This document shows, piece after piece, positions 6,233 to 10,775 of a DNA stretch of 10,775 bases. The position numbers and the translations under genes were made by a program. The DNA is from Bacteroides sp. (GTDB lineage: Bacteria > Bacteroidota > Bacteroidia > Bacteroidales > Bacteroidaceae). The notes beneath the pieces were generated by a model. The model had not been told where the DNA came from. It saw nothing but the letters and a program-made list of their open reading frames with translations, and ran no database searches. The stretch is from the NCBI GenBank assembly GCA_030151635.1, contig JASLDF010000019.1, forward strand, positions 1 through 10,775, in the 5' to 3' direction. The stretch's first letter is position 1; every line of letters begins with the position of its first letter.

Positions 6233-6412
6233 ATGAAAACGAATTTATTATCACTTAGTTTAATCCTTGTTATTATTGCTGTTATATTGATGGACTTCAA
6301 TGCCCCTCAATTGAGCAACAATTTTATATCATATGGAATGATTTCGGTAGCAACATTACTATTTACAGGTTTATATATTTACAACCTCAAACAGATAGAA
6401 GAACAAGCTTAA
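6233..6412 (+). CDS. Small two-helix membrane protein, 59 residues, unknown function
   Basis: This frame starts MKTNLLSLSLILVIIAVILM and ends with the charged tail NLKQIEEQA. Two hydrophobic segments (about 5-20 and 35-50) are joined by a short polar linker containing Pro25. This is the pattern of a small inner-membrane protein with both ends on the same side; the Lys at residue 2 suggests a cytoplasmic N-terminus. A well-matched promoter lies upstream, and the sequence has a protein-like distribution of hydrophobic and polar residues, which supports it being real despite its size. It is in the same orientation as the 237-residue membrane protein 283 bp downstream. I do not recognise a family. 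Confidence 0.65.
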   Translation: MKTNLLSLSLILVIIAVILMDFNAPQLSNNFISYGMISVATLLFTGLYIYNLKQIEEQA

Positions 6413-6694
6413 GAGATACAGATAGATAATGGACCAAGTGGACCATTCAATTTAATAGATAGAATAGTATTAAATATTTTTTGTGGAATTTAATCTTACA
6501 TAAGTTTCCATTCTTTAGGCTTTATTTGCACAGCTGGATGGATATCAATGATATTTTGCTTATAAACTAGTGGAATAGTAAATTAAATGAGCCTATATGT
6601 ATCGTGAATTAGCTTATTTTTACAATTTCCACATTTATTCATTGTAGTCTAATGTAAAACACCTATTTTAGATTGTGATTTCAACAATGGCCGT
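6413..6694. other. AT-rich spacer between two membrane-protein genes
   Basis: No plus-strand gene or canonical promoter is visible. The hexamer TGGACC occurs twice in quick succession (about 6431-6447). On the minus strand a 27-codon fragment (6579-6496) ends in IDIHPAVQIKPKEWKLM followed by a stop. It reads more like protein than the surrounding frames but has no start codon. Confidence 0.35.
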
Positions 6695-7408
6695 ATGAAT
6701 TTTTCTTCCGAACATCATAAACTATCACGGACAAGAGTAAAAAGCCCTGCAGTTATTCTTACCCGCAATTTCGACTTTGACAAAAGTACGATTAAGAAAA
6801 TCACGTCAGATTATATCGTAACAAGTCGCAATAGGCCAATCCTTTTTACACTGATTTATTCTACACTAGCTTTTCTAATCATTTTTTATTCGGCACATTT
6901 CGTTTTAACCAATTTATTATACCTAACAGATTTTAAATTATTTGATTACATTTCAGTAATTATCGCGTCTATTTTAGCCATCTGTAGCTGCATCTTTTTA
7001 ATAAGCTTTATACTAAATACAAATCGTATTTTCATTTATAGCAGAAAGAATGGAACACTGACAATGCAGTCTAGTATTTTAAATTGGGCATCAAAAACAG
7101 CAGTACTCAATTTTGATGAAATGCGCTTTGTGTCCTATTCATTTAAATATATCACTTTTTCTAAGCTAATATTTCCAAGCTCTAGTTATTGGACCATTCT
7201 TTTTTGGGGTAAAAGTAGCAGAAAGAGATTCTTCACATATATCTCTTATCTTAGCCTCTTTATGGACAGAAATAGGCCATTATCAGAAGGTTCTGAGTTC
7301 GACAGATTCAGAGAAGAAGATAATGCCCGCAGAGATAAAAGTGGCAATCAGCCTCCTTTATTTGAAGATTTATCTGAGGTAGCTTCGATTAAAGAAATGT
7401 TTAAATAG
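6695..7408 (+). CDS. Two-helix membrane protein with long charged C-terminal tail, unknown function
   Basis: A 237-residue protein. The basic N-terminus (1-45) is followed by two membrane helices (about 48-71 and 84-107) and a soluble C-terminal part (108-237). That part has a beta-rich section, including RIFIYSRKNGTLTMQS, then a very charged tail with MDRNRPLSEGSEFDRFREED and a proline-containing end (NQPPLFEDL). N- and C-termini are predicted cytoplasmic because both flanks are basic. It starts at the first ATG and shares orientation with the small membrane protein upstream, but the 283-bp gap argues against a tight operon. No terminator is evident downstream. I do not recognise the family; nothing points to an enzyme. 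Confidence 0.75.
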   Translation: MNFSSEHHKLSRTRVKSPAVILTRNFDFDKSTIKKITSDYIVTSRNRPILFTLIYSTLAFLIIFYSAHFVLTNLLYLTDFKLFDYISVIIASILAICSCIFLISFILNTNRIFIYSRKNGTLTMQSSILNWASKTAVLNFDEMRFVSYSFKYITFSKLIFPSSSYWTILFWGKSSRKRFFTYISYLSLFMDRNRPLSEGSEFDRFREEDNARRDKSGNQPPLFEDLSEVASIKEMFK

Positions 7409-7668
7409 AGTATATTCTTCTATCCACCTTTCCATTGAAATCCGACATTCAAAATCATTTACTACCGTTACACAGGTCGTTAATGAAGTAATGATTCTAA
7501 CGAATTGTTCTTGTTAAATACCCTATATCGTAATAAATCTGCATAATATATTCATATGATAGTTACTAGGCTACCTTGTAAATATCATTGTGTTATACGC
7601 TCATACTTTATATTAAGGTTTAGCTATATGTTTGTACAAGTGTTTCCTAAAAGAAAATGGTTTTAGAG

Positions 7669-7855
7669 TTATTCCTCAATGTTACTATATCTCCCCACAG
7701 CAAGTAGTTGTAGCATTATCTTGTATAACACACTTCTGCATCACATCGATTTTGATCATAGAACTGCCCTCTATTTTCTTAACTACTGCAAGCTTGAAAG
7801 ATAAACTATAATCTTTCTGAGTACGTTTAACATACTGAGTGTTTAATTCTTCCAT
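7669..7855 (-). pseudogene. IS3-family transposase OrfA remnant, truncated and frameshifted
   Basis: From ATG 7855 the minus strand reads TQYVKRTQKDYSLSFKLAVV (residues 6-25), the typical N-terminus of Bacteroidota IS3-type OrfA proteins, whose HTH starts DYSLSFKLxVVxxIE. The next section, KCVIQDNATTT, corresponds to the usual KYGIQG-x-x-T-V region but is degraded. The frame meets a stop at 7687-7685 after 56 residues. A one-base shift restores RYSNIEE down to a stop at 7671-7669, matching the W-L-R-[KR]-Y-G-N sequence of intact proteins. The coiled-coil end of OrfA and all of OrfB are absent, and no terminal inverted repeats are evident, so the element is dead. Confidence 0.7.
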
Positions 7856-7904
7856 AACATTACCTTTTTAAGTACAACGCTATTCCGAACGAGAGATTTT
7901 CAAT

Positions 7905-7937
7905 AAAAAAAGGAGCTACTCAATGATGAGTAACTCC
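7905..7937 (-). terminator. Terminator downstream of the LRV protein gene, minus strand
   Basis: Arms 7912-7921 and 7928-7937 pair over 10 bp around a six-base loop. The one non-Watson-Crick position is a G-U pair on the minus-strand RNA but a C/A mismatch on the plus strand. Seven T follow on the minus side (7911-7905). It lies about 120 bp after the stop of the leftward LRV gene. Confidence 0.8.
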
Positions 7938-8056
7938 CTATAATCTCGTTTTTAGCCTTTAATATTGCACTATATAGTATATTATAAGCTTAAGCTATGT
8001 GACACATTCTCAACTGACGACACTTCGTGCATAAATAAACATTGAGGAACACAATA

Positions 8057-9142
8057 CTACATAGCATAACGATCCATGACACGTACGTAAACATTTTCAT
8101 TCACTCCAGGATTCATCAAAAGAAGTAGTAATGTCTGACTAGAAATAAATTTAGACTCTAATATAGCCAAATACACCTCTTCTGAGAGAGCTATGTTTGT
8201 TGCCAGTTTATTTAATGTAGCACCTGTAGTCAGCCTATCAAGAATCATTTTATATTGCTCAATAGATAGTCCAGTATTCAACACAAGACCCTCATCAAGA
8301 TTAGCTTCAGCCAGAAACTGGAGTCTCAGATTCTCAGATATATTTGAATTCGATGCCACAGCAATACGTACCTGCAAATCATCATCAAGAGCTAATTTAT
8401 CTAGAATAACTTGTGATGTTTTAGGGTTCATAGCAACACCTACTCTATCCAAAATTTCATAGCTCAGAGAAAACTTTGTAAGCAGATAGAAACTCGTATT
8501 TTGATTCCTAGCTACATACGTACGCACTTTAGCATTCTCATCAAAAGCTAACCTATTTAAAATATCAGCTGTGGTGTTGGGATTTACAGCTAAGGCTCGA
8601 CGCACCTTAACATCACGATCTTCCGACAGTTTATCTAAAACTTTAGTACTCAAACCACTATTAGAAGCTAACTCTTTACGTACCATACTGTCTTCACTTT
8701 TCATTAGAGCATACAAGAGTTTACTCTTCCCTATTTTAGGATTCGAAGCTAAACTAATTAAGATTTCTTGATTATTCTCATTGAAAAGTTTCTGAAGAAC
8801 TTTAGTAGGTGTATTGGGGTTCTGCGCAACAGCAGCACGTAAACGAACCGAAGAAGAATTTGAATAATCAACTAATATTTTAGCTGATAATTTACTATTC
8901 AATGCATAGACTGAACGTAAAGTATTTGAGGTTTCACTCGCCGCTAAATTCTTAATATCGTCTTTAGTCAGTGAAGATTGCATTGAAATAGCACTCCTGA
9001 CTAAACCATTCTCATGGTTTATATATTTTTCAATTACTGTTCGAGATAATGCAGCGTGTGTAGGTTCCTTCGATTTAGCATAACCTAATAAAGGTAATAC
9101 TAGCAGAGTCATTGTAAAGTAAATTCTTAAATTCATTTTCAT
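8057..9142 (-). CDS. Secreted leucine-rich-repeat-variant (LRV/HEAT-like) repeat protein
   Basis: A 361-residue protein with a type I signal peptide (cleavage likely after GYA, residue 22) and no lipobox Cys. The rest is about nine degenerate 24-residue units of the form VRxxVAxNPNTxxxxLxxLxxDxx, for example KVRRALAVNPNTTADILNRL, the pattern of the LRV repeat family (alternating alpha and 3-10 helices). The last units (about 275-361) are more diverged. Such solenoids normally mediate protein binding; the ligand is unknown. Most LRV proteins I know of are cytoplasmic, so periplasmic location is notable. A second ATG six bases downstream (9136) has AGGA at better spacing (6 nt against 0), so translation may start at 9136. 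It ends before a clear terminator and appears monocistronic. No canonical promoter was found upstream. Confidence 0.82.
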   Translation of the reverse strand: MKMNLRIYFTMTLLVLPLLGYAKSKEPTHAALSRTVIEKYINHENGLVRSAISMQSSLTKDDIKNLAASETSNTLRSVYALNSKLSAKILVDYSNSSSVRLRAAVAQNPNTPTKVLQKLFNENNQEILISLASNPKIGKSKLLYALMKSEDSMVRKELASNSGLSTKVLDKLSEDRDVKVRRALAVNPNTTADILNRLAFDENAKVRTYVARNQNTSFYLLTKFSLSYEILDRVGVAMNPKTSQVILDKLALDDDLQVRIAVASNSNISENLRLQFLAEANLDEGLVLNTGLSIEQYKMILDRLTTGATLNKLATNIALSEEVYLAILESKFISSQTLLLLLMNPGVNENVYVRVMDRYAM

Positions 9143-9839
9143 TCCTAGTCATTTATATTTAAAGATAAAGCTAAATACTCCATACTCATAGTGTGGCGCA
9201 AAGACAATTAATATCTTCAGAATTTTTAATAGGCTAAAGGTATAAAAATATGGATGAAGCACGTAAAAAATTGGTAGGAATCTAAAAATGGTTTGACCGG
9301 AAGACATAAACCTATGACGAAAAAGCAATAGTAGCATTATCTTAAGAAACTGCTTATACAATCTGTAATCTAATTGTAAATTACAACACCAAAACAACAG
9401 AAGACTAACACAAATTGAGTTTTTGTCTATATTATCATTATCATGTAAAATATATTTTATTATCTTTGAACTAGAAATAAGAAATAGAACTTGTGTTCTG
9501 ACTAGGATATAACGTGTTTATGACCTAGTTACATTGTAATTAAAGTTAGGGTATTAGATTTTAGGAGTAACAAAAGACTTATGTATATCACATAAATTGT
9601 AATATATATAAGTGCTATTTATTTATACAAAACTCCTCAAAAAGTCTTATACCTTTATTATTTTACCCAATTGAATGGCAGCTTCATTCAAGAGGACGCT
9701 GGAATATGATTTTACTTGCTACTACCCGTTCTTCTGGTTTATTCCACCAAACTGATAGATAGATTTTTAAGCAGCTAAAATCCCGACACTTATTTATTGA
9801 TATACAATACATTATTAAAGACTGAAAAACTTATTATAT
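9143..9839. other. 697-bp AT-rich gap between divergent LRV and lipoprotein genes
   Basis: No convincing gene. The 82-codon minus frame ending at 9149 is rich in Phe, Leu and Tyr with no protein-like pattern and is probably not coding. TATCTTTG (9461-9468) matches a rightward -7 box but has no TTG at the right distance. TTGAATG (9671-9677) and CATTCAA (9685-9691) form a 7-bp hairpin without a T-run. A 42-codon minus frame with an ATG start (9812-9684) includes SVWWNKPEERVVASKIIFQR; it may be a short gene or a relic. Confidence 0.45.
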
Positions 9840-10391
9840 ATGCGAAAGTTTACAAGATTATTGACCTGTTTACTGTTGTTAAGTGGTATAGTGGCATGCA
9901 AAAACATGACCAATAACACAAACCAACAAACTGAGTCGACAGTCACTTTAAATGAGGCTGATTTGGCATCATTTAGCTTCAATATAGACTTTACGGATAG
10001 CACGGATATCAACTTGCACCGCGACGATTACATCACCAAAGAAATAGAATCTACATTAAATAAACTACTACCCTATCTCCGTGAAAAGAGAGGATTGGTT
10101 AATGGTAATATTGCGGATATTTACTTTGCTTGTGACTCTGTAAATCATCGCTTCTACGTTCAAAAAGCTTCTATATACCGAATACAAACAAGTACTTCGG
10201 AAGAAGAACAAAGCCCTAGACTTGCAACTGCAAGTGGCAATATAGCTTGTGATAATCCTGGTAAATGTACAGCTAGAGAAATTCGTGAAAATATAACTGA
10301 CATCAACAGTTTGGCCACAATGATTAAAAAAGGATGTGAACAAAATGAAACAGGCCTAGCAAATATAACGCTACTTTATTCCTACAGATAA
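9840..10391 (+). CDS. Predicted lipoprotein, unknown function
   Basis: A 183-residue protein. The N-terminus MRKFTRLLTCLLLLSGIVAC is a lipoprotein signal peptide with lipobox I-V-A-C, so Cys20 should be lipidated. The residues after Cys (KNMTNN) lack the acidic surface-export signal known from some Bacteroidota lipoproteins, so it probably faces the periplasm (inference). The mature part begins with a Thr/Gln/Asn-rich linker (22-38), then a mixed domain of about 140 residues with a charged helical segment (DDYITKEIESTLNKLLPYLREKRG). Three further Cys lie in the C-terminal half, two of them flanking DNPGK. It starts at the first ATG of the frame and is followed by a strong terminator 27 bp later, so it is probably a single-gene unit. 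I do not recognise a family. Confidence 0.75.
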   Translation: MRKFTRLLTCLLLLSGIVACKNMTNNTNQQTESTVTLNEADLASFSFNIDFTDSTDINLHRDDYITKEIESTLNKLLPYLREKRGLVNGNIADIYFACDSVNHRFYVQKASIYRIQTSTSEEEQSPRLATASGNIACDNPGKCTAREIRENITDINSLATMIKKGCEQNETGLANITLLYSYR

Positions 10392-10417
10392 GTCTTTAAC
10401 AACAATATTTACTATTG

Positions 10418-10451
10418 AAAGCTATAACTCAAAAGGTTGTAGCTTTTTTTT
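10418..10451 (+). terminator. Rho-independent terminator of the lipoprotein gene
   Basis: AAAGCTATAAC (10418-10428) pairs with GTTGTAGCTTT (10436-10446) over 11 bp, including one G-U pair, around a 7-base loop. It continues into a run of eight T (10444-10451), 27 bp past the stop codon. Confidence 0.92.
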
Positions 10452-10526
10452 GTTTTATCGCATTACTTAAATAACCTTAGGGCTTATCATTGTTGGGGAA
10501 ATTATCAAAATCATTATATTGACTCG

Positions 10527-10775
10527 ATGAAAACAAAGCAAACCCCACCGAGTTCTTTAGATATACTCAAGCTATTTTTACCAGAAGGCTTATTTAGATT
10601 ATTGTGATTTTGTAGGTAGTGAATTACTTTCAGGCAGTCTATATCTTTTTCTTGAAGAGAAATTAGATTCACCTTCAGAACTTAAGCACTTGCACTTACA
10701 TTCAAAAGGTCTTATGAATGAAATTCAGGTCCAAGACTTTCCGATTCGTGGTAAAGCAGTCTACTTAAAGATAAA
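10527..10775 (+). pseudogene. ISAon1-type transposase N-region gene, frameshifted and cut by the window end
   Basis: From ATG 10527 the frame reads SSLDILKLFLPEGLF and then meets TGA at 10605-10607. A shift of one base near 10594-10597 restores a long frame reading DYCDFVGSELLSGSLYLFLE and, further on, KGLMNEIQVQDFPIRGKAVY. The FLPEGL start and the VQDFPIRGKAVYL end are the recognisable features of the ISAon1 transposase N-region proteins of Bacteroidota, which precede the main transposase gene. The open second frame reaches the window end. The break looks like inactivating damage, although programmed frameshifting is known in other IS families. Terminal repeats were not identified; the left end should lie between 10452 and 10526. 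Confidence 0.72.

Noticed and set aside
7409..7550. Minus-strand start-less frame reading FECRISMERWIEEYT
   Set aside because: It runs into the antisense of the upstream membrane-protein gene, has no ATG and shows no family motif; chance is the simpler explanation.
7627..7634. TATGTTTG as a rightward -7 box
   Set aside because: No TTG at the correct distance and no rightward gene follows.
9149..9397. 82-codon minus-strand frame ending 7 bp before the LRV start
   Set aside because: Dominated by Phe, Leu, Ile and Tyr as expected from random AT-rich DNA, with no domain pattern, no promoter and no recognisable start context.
1..10775. CRISPR arrays, tRNA or rRNA genes
   Set aside because: No regularly spaced repeats, no tRNA cloverleaf with its TTCGAATC-type arm and no rRNA-like stretch was found on either strand by eye.

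Overview
The window looks like a chromosomal accessory stretch from a member of the Bacteroidota, most likely Bacteroidales. It is AT-rich, the genes lack obvious Shine-Dalgarno sequences, and three intergenic sites match the Bacteroides-type promoter (TTG, 19-20 bp, TAnnTTTG). The protein families also fit: orphan LuxR-HTH regulators, a hemerythrin/regulator pair, and IS3- and ISAon1-like transposase relics. Species cannot be named from this sequence.

Layout. Positions 1-724 hold no convincing gene, but do hold three back-to-back hairpins (75-123), a leftward promoter match (406-436) and a palindrome (487-500). A leftward two-gene operon follows (2113 to 799): a RIC/YtfE-like hemerythrin protein with a complete set of metal ligands, overlapping by 11 bp a LuxR-type regulator whose receiver domain has Asn where the phosphoacceptor Asp should be. 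A strong terminator ends it. After a 600 bp gap come a rightward orphan LuxR-HTH regulator (2719-3477) and a GTG-started family 9 glycosyltransferase (3642-4697) with a long-stem terminator.

Next is a broken response-regulator receiver (about 4801-4924), then on the minus strand a very compact promoter-to-terminator unit of about 60 nt that looks like a small RNA gene (4964-5062), then a TetR regulator (5147-5758). Rightward from there are a good promoter (6078-6107) with a 59-residue two-helix membrane protein (6233-6412) and a 237-residue membrane protein (6695-7408). A frameshifted IS3-type OrfA relic (7669-7855) lies beyond them.

The right part holds a leftward secreted leucine-rich-repeat-variant protein (8057-9142), a nearly gene-free 700 bp stretch, a rightward lipoprotein (9840-10391) with a clean terminator, and the start of a frameshifted ISAon1-type transposase N-region gene running off the window end.

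The best candidate for a coherent system is the hemerythrin/pseudo-receiver pair. The pair is translationally coupled and preceded by a -7 box lacking a -33 element, with two direct repeats spanning the place where the -33 should be. This suggests an O2-, NO- or redox-responsive switch that may not use phosphorylation. The other regulators sit next to surface, membrane and envelope genes, but no functional link among them can be shown from sequence alone. Relics of two IS families and a decayed receiver gene mark the region as one with high turnover.
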